Shown: piece by piece, positions 35,315-44,930 of the stretch
How the letters are laid out: every line of letters starts with the position of its first letter
Position numbering within the stretch: the first letter of the stretch is position 1
Assembly: GCF_016055025.1 (NCBI RefSeq)
Contig: NZ_JAECVW010000004.1
DNA from: Thermoactinomyces intermedius
GTDB lineage: Bacteria > Bacillota > Bacilli > Thermoactinomycetales > Thermoactinomycetaceae
Length of the DNA: 64,000 nt
Reading direction: 5' to 3' (one strand)
The notes under the pieces: model-generated
Databases searched by the model: none
Told to the model about the DNA's origin: nothing
Seen by the model: only the letters and a program-made list of their open reading frames with translations
Made by a program: the position numbers and the translations under genes

Positions 35315-36564
35315 GACGACACCACCTCGTCATCTACCTTCACCCGGACTTTGCCTGTTAGGAGGACTTGCATGAGACCTTGTTTGATGGTTTGAAGTTG
35401 ATTTAGTCTATTTTTCTCTTTTTGAATCTTTTTGTCTACACTACTGATAATTTTTGAAATCCTAATTTGTTCTTCCAACGTTGGCTTTACAACCAGTAAC
35501 TCTTTAAAAGAACTAGCATTCAATTTGAAATTCACTTGCATAGATGTATTTTTGATAAAGTAATCTATTGATTTCAAATAATTAAGAAGGTAATAGTAGA
35601 ATTCATTATGTGAATCTTCATTTAGTCGAATTCGTAGGATAAATGAAGCATAAGTATAGTCTCCATCAAGATTAAAAATGGCTGTTTTTCCAACATGATG
35701 TTGACTTCCGGATCTCCAATTAAAGAGAAGATCCCCTTTCTTTAATTGGAATCTCTCTTGTTGTTTTTTCTCAATATAAACTAACTTTGATAAATCAAGT
35801 GTTCCGTCTAATGTAATGTTTGCTCCTGTGAGAATTGGTATTCCAATGCTTGGATCAGTGTTAGAGGACACGGACTCTGAAATACCGTATTCAACACTTG
35901 CTATTTCTCCGATTTTTTTAACTTCCCACTTCTCCGGAATCTCCCCAATTTCCGTCTTTTTAAATTTCGTATGCCCGATTCCTTTGGTGAGGAGTTGCTG
36001 CATCAGTCCTTTTTTCACTTTTTCTGTTTGCTCGATGATGGTTTCTGTTTTTTCAATCGCCTCATCGACAGATGAAAGGATGGCAGCGATTTTGCGTTGT
36101 TCGGGAAGAGATGGCAAATTGATAGGTATATTATCTATAATTGTTTTATTAATAGAGGGCACAGCACCTGACTGAACGTATTTTGCAAAATCTATAGTTA
36201 ACATAAAATAGTAGAGATATAAAGGTAATAGTTCTTTTTTTGGTTTAATTCCCATTATATTGTTATCAAATAGGGATGGTTTCGAGAGAATTCTTCTTTT
36301 GTTTGTTAGAAGAGCGGCTCCTACTTTCGGAAATATGACTGTATCTTTTGGATGCACTTTCGCCTTCAATTTTTCTACAATTTCATCATCAACTGTATTT
36401 TCAGCTTCAACCATATACATAAAATTTTTCGGGTTGTTCATATCGCTTACTTTATAAAAATCGTATTTTTTTTGTTTTAATCCCTGAAATCTATTAGGGA
36501 ATGATGATCCATTAGCATATTCAATAACATCCCCTAATAAAAAGCTTTTCCATTCAATCATCAT
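35311..36564 (-). CDS. hsdS: Type I restriction enzyme, HsdS specificity subunit
   Basis: 417 aa with two target recognition domains, each followed by a conserved helix: INLPSLPEQRKIAAILSSVDEAIEK (about 152-176, given here in two overlapping blocks INLPSLPEQRKIAAI and ILSSVDEAIEK) and VKPTLEEQIRISKIISSVD near 370. It sets the bipartite DNA target of the complex. It overlaps hsdM by 11 bases and hsdR by four. The AT-rich first domain is typical of swapped recognition domains. The recognised sequence cannot be predicted. Confidence 0.93.
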   Translation of the reverse strand: MMIEWKSFLLGDVIEYANGSSFPNRFQGLKQKKYDFYKVSDMNNPKNFMYMVEAENTVDDEIVEKLKAKVHPKDTVIFPKVGAALLTNKRRILSKPSLFDNNIMGIKPKKELLPLYLYYFMLTIDFAKYVQSGAVPSINKTIIDNIPINLPSLPEQRKIAAILSSVDEAIEKTETIIEQTEKVKKGLMQQLLTKGIGHTKFKKTEIGEIPEKWEVKKIGEIASVEYGISESVSSNTDPSIGIPILTGANITLDGTLDLSKLVYIEKKQQERFQLKKGDLLFNWRSGSQHHVGKTAIFNLDGDYTYASFILRIRLNEDSHNEFYYYLLNYLKSIDYFIKNTSMQVNFKLNASSFKELLVVKPTLEEQIRISKIISSVDKKIQKEKNRLNQLQTIKQGLMQVLLTGKVRVKVDDEVVSS

Positions 36565-38050
36565 ACCCCAACTCCTTTAAATACCCGTACATCACTTTTT
36601 CGATTTCCTCCCGCTCTTTTTCTAGCTGACGGAGTTGGCGAAGAGCTACAGCGATGTCGATTTGTTCTTCTTCTTCGGTGGCGTCGACATATCGAGCGAT
36701 GTTTAAGTTGTAGTCATTTTCTTTGATTTCTTCGAGAGAAACGACGCGACAATATTTGTCCTGGTTTTCCCATTTTTCAAAGGCAGATACGATCTTATCA
36801 ATGTCCTGATCGCGAAGGACATTTTGGTTCTTTCCTTCTTGATAGTCACGCGACGCGTCAATAAATAGTACATGTCTTTTTCGTTCTGGTGCTTTGTTTC
36901 GATTGAAGATAAGGATGCATGCTGGAATACCCGTTCCATAGAACAAGTTAGCTGGTAGGCCGATTACTGCTTCTAACAAGTCTTTTTCAAGAATACCTTG
37001 GCGAATTTTCCCTTCTGCTCCTCCACGGAATAAAACGCCGTGTGGCATGACGACTCCAGCAATTCCCCGGTGATTGAGGGTCGCAATCATGTGTTGGACA
37101 AACGCCAAATCACCTGCGTTTTTTGGTGGTAAACCGAATCGGAAACGGCCATATGGATCGGCTTCGGCTTCTTCACGCCCCCAGTTTTTCAAGGAAAATG
37201 GCGGATTGGCGATGACTCGATCATATAAAAGCAATTCTCCGTTTTCATCCAGCAATTTCGGTTCGCGGATCGTATCGCCTTTTTCAATGCGATGATCGCT
37301 TAAGCCATGCAAAAGCAAGTTCATTTTTGCAATGGCCCATGTGTTTAAGTTCTTTTCTTGTCCATGTAGTGTGAGGTTGCGAGGGTTGCCTCCCTTTTCC
37401 TTGATGTAGTCAACAGCTTGAATAAGCATTCCCGCGCTTCCGACCGTCGGATCGCATATACGCATCCCTTCTTCTGGTCTAATGAGTTTGACGATTAGAC
37501 GAACAACTTGGGAAGGAGTGTAGAACTCGCCACCTTTTTTCCCTGCGTCATCAGCGAATTGTTTAATGAGGTATTCGTAAGCGCGTCCGAGAATGTCCGG
37601 ATCGGATAAGTTTTCGTTGCGCAAGTCGATTTTGCTGAAGTGTTGAAGTAATTGAAGCAATAGTTTATCTGGTAATTTTTCTTTGTCGTTAAAGTCAATA
37701 CTTGCGAGAACGCCTTCTAGTGCTGGGTTTTCTTCCTCTAGTTCTTCGAATGCCTTATTGATTGCTGCACCGATGTCTTGGGTAAGAGAGGTGATATACG
37801 ACCAGCGCGCTCGTTCCGGCACAAAAAATTGGTGCTCGTCGCGGTCGTACCATCCGTAGTCTTCTCCTTCTTCGCGCTCGATGCGCTCCGCAGTTTCGAC
37901 GAACACGTCATTTAGTCGTTTCAAAAACAATAGACCGAATATGTAGTTTTTATAATCGGAGCTATCGATTGACCCCCGTAGTATATTGGCAGATTCCCAT
38001 AAATGAGACTCTAGTTGTTGCAACGTCAGTTTTTGCTTCGTATTTTCCAT
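36554..38050 (-). CDS. hsdM: Type I restriction enzyme, HsdM methyltransferase subunit
   Basis: 498 aa N6-adenine methyltransferase. HsdM N-terminal helical domain (LESHLWESANILRGS), then GEFYTPSQVVRLIVKL, SAM motif ICDPTVGSAGML (about 203-214) and catalytic NPPFSLK (about 286-292). It modifies host DNA at the site chosen by HsdS. The ATG at 38050 has AGGAGGTACACA upstream; the open frame extends further but without a site. It is first in the hsdM-hsdS-hsdR operon. Confidence 0.95.
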   Translation of the reverse strand: MENTKQKLTLQQLESHLWESANILRGSIDSSDYKNYIFGLLFLKRLNDVFVETAERIEREEGEDYGWYDRDEHQFFVPERARWSYITSLTQDIGAAINKAFEELEEENPALEGVLASIDFNDKEKLPDKLLLQLLQHFSKIDLRNENLSDPDILGRAYEYLIKQFADDAGKKGGEFYTPSQVVRLIVKLIRPEEGMRICDPTVGSAGMLIQAVDYIKEKGGNPRNLTLHGQEKNLNTWAIAKMNLLLHGLSDHRIEKGDTIREPKLLDENGELLLYDRVIANPPFSLKNWGREEAEADPYGRFRFGLPPKNAGDLAFVQHMIATLNHRGIAGVVMPHGVLFRGGAEGKIRQGILEKDLLEAVIGLPANLFYGTGIPACILIFNRNKAPERKRHVLFIDASRDYQEGKNQNVLRDQDIDKIVSAFEKWENQDKYCRVVSLEEIKENDYNLNIARYVDATEEEEQIDIAVALRQLRQLEKEREEIEKVMYGYLKELGYDD

Positions 38051-38239
38051 TGTGTACCTCCTGGAATGTTTGGTTATATGGTCTAATTTTATTTTAAAGA
38101 TGATACAAGAGTTTGTCATTTCTTTTCAGAAACTTGAGTGCAACTGGAATAAAATTTTGATTTTTACTCTTTAGAAATTTAAGTTAATAGATTATTATAC
38201 AATCGATGAATAAAAACAAATGGAGGAATACCATTAGCC

Positions 38240-39082
38240 ATGACAATCGATGAATTGGTTCCAGGGCAAATATTAAGGAATGATGAGATTGTTTCCATCT
38301 TCCAATGTGCACCTCAAGGTGGAATGAGACGTTCGAAAAGAACGAATTCCCTTGTATTGATATCAGACCACACAAAGGCTTTGTACGAAGATCGATGGGA
38401 AGGCGATGTGTTTCATTATACTGGAATGGGGAGAGTAGGAGATCAGAAATTAGACTTCCAACAAAACAAAACATTGGCAGAATCAACTACCAATGGAGTA
38501 GACCTCTATCTTTTTGAAGTATTCCGAGAAAATGAATATGTGTTCATGGGACAAGTTGAGCTAGCTGATCAACCGTACCAAGATCAACAATTAGATATAG
38601 AAAATAACCTAAGATTAGTTTGGATTTTTCCATTAAAATTAAAGGAAAATACGCAACCAATCGAAATCCCACAAGAGTGGATTGAAAGCAAAAATCGATA
38701 CAGAGAAAAGATAGCTAAAAAGCTCTCAGATGAAGAATTAAAAGCAAGGGCAAAACACACTAATAAAAAGCTATTAAGCGTTCAACGAGTACAACTGCAT
38801 ATGAGCGAAACCCTTATGTCAGTGAATATGCCAAGAGATGGGCAAATGGCATTTGTCAGCTTTGTGATCAGTGATCAGCCAGCACCATTTAATGATAAGG
38901 ATGGAAACCCCTATTTAGAGACCCATCATATTGAATGGTTGTCGCGTGGCGGCGATGATACCATCGAAAATACCATCGCTCTTTGTCCAAACTGTCATAG
39001 AAAGATGCATATACTTGATCGAAAGGCTGATGTAGAAAAATTAAAAAAACGTGTTAGAGAACGTCTTTCATCTTTAGCGTAA
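38240..39082 (+). CDS. SRA-HNH endonuclease (McrA-like type IV restriction enzyme)
   Basis: 280 aa. Residues 1-130 (LRNDEIVSIFQCAPQGGMRR, DRWEGDVFHYTGMG, LAESTTNGVDLYLFEVF) resemble the SRA-like domain of ScoMcrA-type enzymes, which read modified cytosine. The C-terminus is an HNH nuclease: LETHHIEWLSRGGDDTIENT and ALCPNCHRKMH (about 232-262). It likely cuts modified phage DNA, complementing the type I system that diverges from it. A sulfur-binding domain is not evident. GGAGG lies 13 bases before ATG 38240. Confidence 0.85.
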   Translation: MTIDELVPGQILRNDEIVSIFQCAPQGGMRRSKRTNSLVLISDHTKALYEDRWEGDVFHYTGMGRVGDQKLDFQQNKTLAESTTNGVDLYLFEVFRENEYVFMGQVELADQPYQDQQLDIENNLRLVWIFPLKLKENTQPIEIPQEWIESKNRYREKIAKKLSDEELKARAKHTNKKLLSVQRVQLHMSETLMSVNMPRDGQMAFVSFVISDQPAPFNDKDGNPYLETHHIEWLSRGGDDTIENTIALCPNCHRKMHILDRKADVEKLKKRVRERLSSLA

Positions 39083-39119
39083 CTCACTGAAAACTTTCAC
39101 CGAAAAGCGAAAAATCTAT

Positions 39120-39153
39120 TAGGGCGTCAGCTTATGATTCGCTAGACGCCCTA
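39120..39153 (+). terminator. Hairpin after the SRA-HNH gene
   Basis: TAGGGCGTC pairs with GACGCCCTA over a 16-base loop. No strong T-run follows, so it is only a probable terminator. Confidence 0.45.
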
Positions 39154-39248
39154 AATGAAACACCGTTTTTCGCTATTTCTTCAAAATACCCGTCAATGAC
39201 TTTCAATTGATCCATCATTGATCGTTTCCCCTTTCCGGAATAAATTCA

Positions 39249-39404
39249 TTAGAATTTCGGCAACTCCTCGACCGCATCGGCTAAATCACTGTAGCTGTCC
39301 TTTAAATACCGCGAGGTCGTGGCGATGTGGTTATGGCCGGCGAGCCGCCGCACTTTCTCGATATCGTTGTTCGTCGCGATTAAGTCCCAGAAATTGTGTA
39401 AAAA
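39249..39404 (-). pseudogene. Tyrosine recombinase C-terminal fragment
   Basis: IEKVRRLAGHNHIATTSRYL matches the box containing the second catalytic His and the Tyr nucleophile in phage-type integrases. The preceding HxxR motif is degenerate (LHNF) and the rest of the gene is absent. It lies at the right edge of the restriction cluster, on the same strand as the relic at 31250. Confidence 0.65.
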
Positions 39405-39484
39405 GAAAACCGCAAAAAATGATTTTGTTTTCCGATGATCCAAGTTCACTGAACTGAGAGAGAAATTTTACAGAATTTTGCTGA

Positions 39485-39880
39485 CTGAAAGCCCACGGTT
39501 TCAATCGTGGGATGAAAGGCGGCGTTGCTCGGTAATCCCTTTATGGGATTGCTTAGAGCAACAATTTTTTGTATAATCGAACACATGAGCGGTGCTCATC
39601 CCACTGGTAGTGGGTTTGTTCCTGTACGTCATGGGTTGAGGTTCCAGTGGTGAACGATTCTCTCCCATTGGGTAAAACCATGAGAGTGAGTCATGGAACA
39701 AGAGAACTAGCGTACTGGTAGTAGGTACGCCGCCCATGTGGGTACATGCAACATGAGTTGTAGAACCATATGGGACGGGCTGATGAGACAGCCCTGAACT
39801 TGGGAGTTGCCCAAAGCAGAAATGAATTGAGGGCGTTAACTACCCAAGAATCCCACGGCTTCAGCCGTGTGGAGTCTCAA
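39485..39880 (+). mobile_element. IS200/IS605-type non-autonomous element with omega-RNA-like sequence
   Basis: Left-end hairpin CCCACG-N8-CGTGGG (39492-39511) and right-end hairpin CACGGC-TTCA-GCCGTG (39854-39869), each followed by a purine-rich sequence, are characteristic of IS605-family ends. The segment before the right end (GGGCTGATGAGACAGCCCTGA, AACTTGGGAGTTGCCC, GGGCGTTAACTACCCAAGAA, here listed as separate short blocks) resembles the structured 3' region that yields the TnpB guide RNA. No tnpA or tnpB is present, so it depends on enzymes elsewhere. The right end fuses directly to the cation ATPase coding sequence. Confidence 0.7.
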
Positions 39881-41663
39881 GATTCTTCTTTATGCTTCCT
39901 CGATTCTCATTGGTGGATACCGACTTTTTATCAAAGGAATCCAAAACTTATTCCGTCTCCAGTTTGATATGGGTACGTTGATGACGATTGCCATTATAGG
40001 AGCAGCGGCGATTGGTGAATGGGGAGAAGGAGCCACCGTTGTCATCCTGTTTGCCATTAGTGAAGCCTTAGAACGATATTCGATGGACAAAGCCCGTCAA
40101 TCCATTCGCTCTCTGATGGACATTGCTCCTAAACAAGCTCTGATCCGACGTGGAGACGAAGAATTAACGGTTCCAGTGGACGAGATTCAAATTGGGGATA
40201 TCATGATCGTCAAGCCTGGGCAGAAGTTAGCTATGGATGGGGTTGTGGTGAAAGGAACCTCTTCCATCAATCAGGCAGCCATTACAGGTGAGTCGATCCC
40301 CGTTGCCAAAACAGTTGATGATGAGGTTTTTGCCGGAACGTTGAATGAAGAAGGTCTATTGGAAGTGAAAGTAACGAAGCGGGTTGAGGATACTACGATC
40401 GCAAAGATCATTCATTTGGTTGAAGAAGCACAAGCGGAACGGGCTCCTTCTCAAGCGTTTGTGGATCGATTTGCGAAAATCTATACTCCTGCGATCTTAG
40501 TGGCTGGTTTGCTACTAGCGGTTGTCCCGCCTCTTCTCTTCAATGCAGATTGGAGTGATTGGGTTTATCGTGGGCTAGCTCTGCTAGTGGTTGGATGTCC
40601 TTGTGCCTTAGTCATTTCAACACCTGTTTCGATTGTGACAGCGATTGGAAATGCGGCTCGAAATGGAGTTCTCATTAAAGGTGGGATTCATTTAGAAGAG
40701 GCAGGAGCACTCTCTGCCATCGCCTTCGATAAGACAGGAACCTTAACGAAAGGTGTCCCTGCGGTAACAGACATCGTGGCATTTGTGAAAGAAAAAGAGG
40801 ATGAATACTTAGCGATTACAGCTGCCATCGAGAAAAACTCCCAACATCCTCTTGCTTCCGCGATTGTTCGAAAAGCAGAAGAAAAAGGAATGGATATTCA
40901 ATCATTGGCAGTAGAAGACTTTACCTCCATTACGGGTAAAGGGGTTCAAGCCAAAGTCCAAGGAACCCTTTATTATGTGGGAAGTCCAGCTTTGTTCAAT
41001 GAGTTATTACCTAACGGGTTGTCTGAGGATCAGTCTGACTTGATTCTTCAACTCCAAACTCAAGGAAAAACGGTCATGGTTTTGGGAACTGAAATGGAGG
41101 CTCTTGCTCTGATTGCGGTGGCAGATGAAGTTCGTGAAAGCAGTAAAGACGTGATTCAACAACTTCACCAATTAGGAATTAAGAAAACCGTGATGTTGAC
41201 GGGTGATAACGAAGCAACTGCAAAGGCGATTGGGGAGCGTTTAGGAGTCGGAGAAATTCAAGCTGATCTTCTTCCGCATCAAAAGTTAGAGTTTATCAAG
41301 CAACTTCGCTCAGATGGTTCCAGAGTTGCGATGGTCGGTGACGGAGTCAATGATGCTCCAGCTCTCGCATCATCAACCGTAGGAATTGCCATGGGTGGAG
41401 CTGGTACAGACACTGCCTTGGAAACAGCGGATATCGCTCTCATGGCAGATGATCTACGAAAACTACCATTTACCATCAAATTAAGCCGTCAAGCGCTACG
41501 CATTATTAAGCAAAACATTACATTCTCTTTAGCGATTAAAGCAGTAGCCCTATTACTCATTGTTCCAGGGTGGCTCACTCTCTGGATGGCGATCTTCGCT
41601 GATATGGGAGCGACCTTGATTGTAACCTTAAATGGACTGAGATTGTTAAAGGTGAAGGAGTAA
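39881..41663 (+). pseudogene. P1B-type Cd/Zn/Pb ATPase (CadA/ZntA-like), 5' truncated
   Basis: About 594 codons of a heavy-metal P-type ATPase. TGES in ITGESIPVAK, CPC in VGCPCALVIS, DKTGTLTKG (phosphorylation), and GDGVNDAPAL are all intact. The usual N-terminal metal-binding domain and first transmembrane helix are missing: coding sequence begins at LLYASSILIGG immediately after the IS605-type right end. A fused frame opens at GTG 39867 in the element, but without a ribosome binding site. It would have exported Cd, Zn or Pb; now it is probably inactive. Confidence 0.85.
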
Positions 41664-41667
41664 AACT

Positions 41668-41711
41668 GAAAACAGCCGATTTCCAGAAATAAAAGGCAAT
41701 CGGCTGTTTTC
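41668..41711 (+). terminator. Terminator after the ATPase
   Basis: GAAAACAGCCGATT pairs with AATCGGCTGTTTTC. Confidence 0.75.
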
Positions 41712-41770
41712 ACCCTCAGATCACTTACTGACAATGGAGTTTTAACAGAAGAGAGATGGAGGATACCACG

Positions 41771-42507
41771 ATGGAGAATCTTACACCGTTGAAAACGGCT
41801 ATAGATATCTGGAGGATGAAGAGTGGCAAACCAGAAGACATTCTTTCCCGACAACAATCTCGTTTGGCTGACCTCATCCGTTTTGCGAGATTGAACTCCC
41901 GATATTATGCAAAAAAATACAGAGAGTTACCAGAAAACATCACCAACTTACAGCAAACCCCTACCGTCACCAAATCAGAACTCATGGCCCATTTTAATGA
42001 ATGGGTGACGGACCCGGCTGTAACCATAGAAAGTGTAAAAGAATTCGTGTCAGATATGTCGTTAATCGGACAGCTTTATTTAGGACGCTATATGGTTTCG
42101 ACCACTTCGGGGTCAACTGGAGTGCCTGGGATCTTTATTCAAGATAAAGGTTCAGATACGATTATGAAAATATTGATGGCTATTCGCGGAACAACAAAAT
42201 TGAAATGGAGTGACTTGTGGAAATAGGGGTTAAAGGCGGACGAAATGCGGAAGTATGTTCGACAGCGGGACATTTCACAGCATACAGCACGGCTGAACGC
42301 ATGCGCTTAAAACAGCCTTCAAATGAGAAAATCAGAGTTTTTTCGATTCAATCCCCTCTTTCCACACTGGTCAAAGAACTGAATGAATACCAACCGACTG
42401 TGATGGGAGGTTATCCAACCGTGATGGATATATTAACAGAAGAACAAAAAGCAGGTCGGTTGAATATTCATCCCGTGGCGATCCTTTGTGGTGGAGAACA
42501 GTTATAG
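41771..42507 (+). pseudogene. PaaK-like adenylate-forming CoA ligase, broken
   Basis: From ATG 41771 (GGAGGATAC upstream) the frame shows RLADLIRFARLNSRYYAKKY and the ATP-binding loop TTSGSTGVPGIF of phenylacetate-CoA ligase-like enzymes, then stops at 42226. The next frame continues IGVKGGRNAEVCSTAGHF and GGYPTVMDIL to a stop at 42507, where ILCGGEQL would normally be followed by another 150 or more residues. One A missing from the AAA near 42222 explains the shift, and the 3' end is lost. Confidence 0.75.
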
Positions 42508-42843
42508 GGATTTTATATTACGTACAGAATTGATGTGTCCTAAAAGTATACCTTTAAGGACACTCATTCTGTTCTAGGGGGTAGTATTTTTTAGAAAAAT
42601 TGTATGCTAAGGGAAAAAACACATATTGAGGTGACACCAAGATACGCCTGAGCGGTAATAGGCAGGATAAAATTGAAAATGAAGTAATAGGGGGCAAACC
42701 ATATATCTATCAAGCCGAGAGAATAGAATACACTGAGCATCATGAAAGATGCTATTCCTTCTGAAGGACATCAGAAGGAATAGCATCTTTCATTTTGGGG
42801 GTATTGGGTTTTCTTAACTTGATGGAACAATCAACTACAACAC
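42508..42843. other. Gene-free stretch with a 21-bp perfect hairpin
   Basis: GAAAGATGCTATTCCTTCTGA (42744-42764, 21 bases; shown to GAAAGATGCTATTCCTTCTG) has an exact complement at 42771-42791 with a six-base loop, a strong transcription stop for either side. A 40-codon frame at 42656-42775 lacks a start codon. TGTCC...GGACA near 42536-42562 may be an insertion sequence remnant. Confidence 0.45.
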
Positions 42844-43110
42844 TCATTTACTGCGTACCATTAAATTGATTGCTTCCTCTAGAAGTTTTTTGGTATTTGC
42901 ATTTTCTCCTTTTTCCATCTCTTCTCTCAAACATTGCTCCAAATTATGAGTGAGAATATACGCAATCGACCGATCCACAGCTGAACGAATCGCGGATAAT
43001 TGCGATACGACCTCTTTACAATCTTTATCTTCATCCATCATGCGCAAAACCCCGCGAATCTGTCCTTCAATACGGCGTAGCCGTTTTTTCACACTATCAT
43101 CATAAAGCAC
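42844..43110 (-). CDS. cstR: CstR-type persulfide-sensing repressor
   Basis: 88 aa CsoR/RcnR-like all-helical repressor. Cys31 and Cys60 occupy the CstR positions, and the His that CsoR uses for copper is Asn56 here, which points to persulfide sensing and not copper. It should bind the two ATACCC-type operators at 47703 and 47775 and release on polysulfide stress. The start is GTG 43110, with AGGGGGGGAAG upstream. It is last in the minus-strand sulfur gene cluster, 13 bases after a rhodanese gene. Confidence 0.87.
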   Translation of the reverse strand: MLYDDSVKKRLRRIEGQIRGVLRMMDEDKDCKEVVSQLSAIRSAVDRSIAYILTHNLEQCLREEMEKGENANTKKLLEEAINLMVRSK

Positions 43111-43123
43111 CGTCTTCCCCCCC

Positions 43124-43510
43124 TTACTTGCTTTTTTTGATCGGCCCTTTCCAATTCATGAGTCCTCCCTGAAGATGACTCACTTGCTGGAACCCGAGCT
43201 TGTGTAATTGCCGAGCGGCGATCGCACTTCGCGAACCGCTTCGGCAGTATAGATAAATGCTTTCGTTCGGATCCCATTCGGAAGACTTACTTTTTAATAA
43301 CTCCATTTGGCTTAGCGGGGTGTTTATAGCCCCAGGTATATGACCTGACTGAAATTCATGTTTTTCCCGAACATCAATCAAACGAACTTTTTTGTTTTCT
43401 GTGATCTTCATTAATTCACTCGGGCTTACTGTTTGAATGCCCCGATTCATGAGGAAAAAATAAAGAATCCCACCTAATAATACGATAATACCAATGAAAA
43501 TACTATTCAT
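43124..43510 (-). CDS. Membrane-anchored rhodanese
   Basis: 128 aa. An N-terminal transmembrane helix (about 2-20) precedes a single rhodanese domain: IDVREKHEFQSGHIPGAINT (about 45-64) and active-site loop YCRSGSRSA (about 88-96, catalytic Cys). It would carry sulfane sulfur as a persulfide at the membrane face. GGGAGGGGG precedes ATG 43510. It is placed between the TauE exporter and cstR. Confidence 0.87.
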   Translation of the reverse strand: MNSIFIGIIVLLGGILYFFLMNRGIQTVSPSELMKITENKKVRLIDVREKHEFQSGHIPGAINTPLSQMELLKSKSSEWDPNESIYLYCRSGSRSAIAARQLHKLGFQQVSHLQGGLMNWKGPIKKSK

Positions 43511-43533
43511 TGAAGATTCCCCCTCCCTTGATA

Positions 43534-43564
43534 GAAAAATCCCCCATGAAGTTTTGGGGGGATT
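43534..43564 (-). terminator. Terminator after the TauE/SafE gene
   Basis: On the minus strand AATCCCCC pairs with GGGGGATT and TTTTC follows; read-through or a weak internal promoter would be needed for the two genes beyond. Confidence 0.6.
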
Positions 43565-44339
43565 AAAGGAGATCCAACCAAATTTTTACCGATGTTGCTA
43601 CAATTAGCACAGCCAAAATCACCTGTAAAACTTTGGGATTCACCTTTTTCCCAACACTAGCCCCCAGTGGAGAAGCGATAATGCTAGCGACAACCATAAT
43701 GATGGATGGAAGGAAAAGAACCTGTCCTGTCATGATTTTGCCTACAGTTGAACCAATTGAAGAAATGAATGTAATGGCGAGTGAGGTAGCAATGGTCATC
43801 CGAGTAGGGATTTTCAAGACGACAAGAATAATCGGAACCAAAATAAAGGCACCTGCTGCCCCTACAATCCCAGAAGCTAGCCCTACGATAAAAGCCGAGA
43901 CGGCAGCTAGTGTAGGATTAAATGTTACTTGATTGAGAGGAATATCATCAAGACCTTTTTTTGGTACAAACATCATGAGAGCGGCAATCGTAGCCAATAT
44001 AGCATAAACAAGGTTGATTTGCCCTTCGCTGAGTAGCTTGGAACCATATCCACCGATGAAACTACCAATCAAAATGCTGATTCCCATATAGATGATGAGA
44101 GACTTATTTAGATATCCGCCTTTTCGATAAGCGAAAACACCACTAATCGTGGCAAAAAAAACTTGAATCGCGCTAATACCTGACACTTCATGGGTAGTAA
44201 AGGCAGCAAATCCCAGTAGAGGAGGGATATAAAGGAGCATTGGGTATTTAATGATAGAACCTCCAATCCCTACCATCCCTGATATGAAAGAACCGATAAA
44301 TCCGATCAAAAAAATGAGTACCATGAATCCTATATCCAT
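43563..44339 (-). CDS. TauE/SafE family sulfite/sulfonate exporter
   Basis: 258 aa with about eight hydrophobic helices and glycine-rich duplicated motifs (GFIGSFISGMVGIGGSIIKY near the start and VGLASGIVGAAGAFILVPI in the second half). In sulfur operons such proteins are thought to export sulfite or thiosulfate made by persulfide oxidation. AAAGAAG precedes ATG 44339. Confidence 0.88.
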   Translation of the reverse strand: MDIGFMVLIFLIGFIGSFISGMVGIGGSIIKYPMLLYIPPLLGFAAFTTHEVSGISAIQVFFATISGVFAYRKGGYLNKSLIIYMGISILIGSFIGGYGSKLLSEGQINLVYAILATIAALMMFVPKKGLDDIPLNQVTFNPTLAAVSAFIVGLASGIVGAAGAFILVPIILVVLKIPTRMTIATSLAITFISSIGSTVGKIMTGQVLFLPSIIMVVASIIASPLGASVGKKVNPKVLQVILAVLIVATSVKIWLDLL

Positions 44340-44356
44340 ATCCGAACACTTCTTTC

Positions 44357-44833
44357 TTAGATAAACAAGTTAATGTTTGCCTCATTCGCTTCTGCAAGAT
44401 AAGATGCAACGCCAGCATACTCAAGTCCGTCAATCAACTCTTCTTTCTTAATTCCCAGTACATCCATAGACATGGTACATGCCACCATTTTAATATCCAG
44501 CTCTTTTGCCATTTCGATCAGCTCTTTCAGAGTCGTAATGTTTTTCTTTTTCATGGTGTATTTCATCAATTTGGCTCCCAAGCCACCAAAGTTCATCTTA
44601 GAAATCCCCAACTTTTCGGGCCCTCTTGGCAACATTTTGGCAAAGAGCTTGTCCATAAAGGATTTTTGCAAAGGAACATACTGCTCTTTACGAAGAATGT
44701 TCAGTCCCCAAAAGGTAAAAAACATGGTCACTTGGTTTCCCATCGCAGCAGATCCCGTTGCAATAATAAAACTCGCAATGGCTTTATCCAAATCGCCACT
44801 AAATACAATCAAGGTTGATTTATTGTTTTCCAT
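44357..44833 (-). CDS. DsrE/DsrF-like family protein (DsrE2 type)
   Basis: 158 aa. DsrE fold with LIVFSGDLDKAIASFIIATG at the start and the conserved Cys in KMVACTMSMDVLGI (about 120). Members bind or transfer sulfane sulfur in persulfide pathways. GGGAGAT precedes ATG 44833. A hairpin (44870-44920) separates it from the upstream tusA gene, so it may be a second transcript of the same regulon. Confidence 0.85.
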   Translation of the reverse strand: MENNKSTLIVFSGDLDKAIASFIIATGSAAMGNQVTMFFTFWGLNILRKEQYVPLQKSFMDKLFAKMLPRGPEKLGISKMNFGGLGAKLMKYTMKKKNITTLKELIEMAKELDIKMVACTMSMDVLGIKKEELIDGLEYAGVASYLAEANEANINLFI

Positions 44834-44869
44834 CTATATCTCCCTCTCCCATTTGATATTTTTAAATGA

Positions 44870-44920
44870 GATGATCTCCTTCGATCCTTCTCCTTCATGG
44901 ACAGGATGAAGGAGATCATC
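44870..44920 (-). terminator. Internal hairpin between the tusA and dsrE2 genes
   Basis: GATGATCTCCTTC pairs with GAAGGAGATCATC. On the minus strand a T-rich tract follows only loosely, so it is probably an attenuating or processing hairpin. Confidence 0.5.
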
Positions 44921-44930
44921 TTTGAATCCC

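Noticed and set aside
42656..42775. 40-codon frame after AGGTGAC
   Set aside because: No start codon at the right distance (ATA), no known family; left as part of a gene-free stretch.
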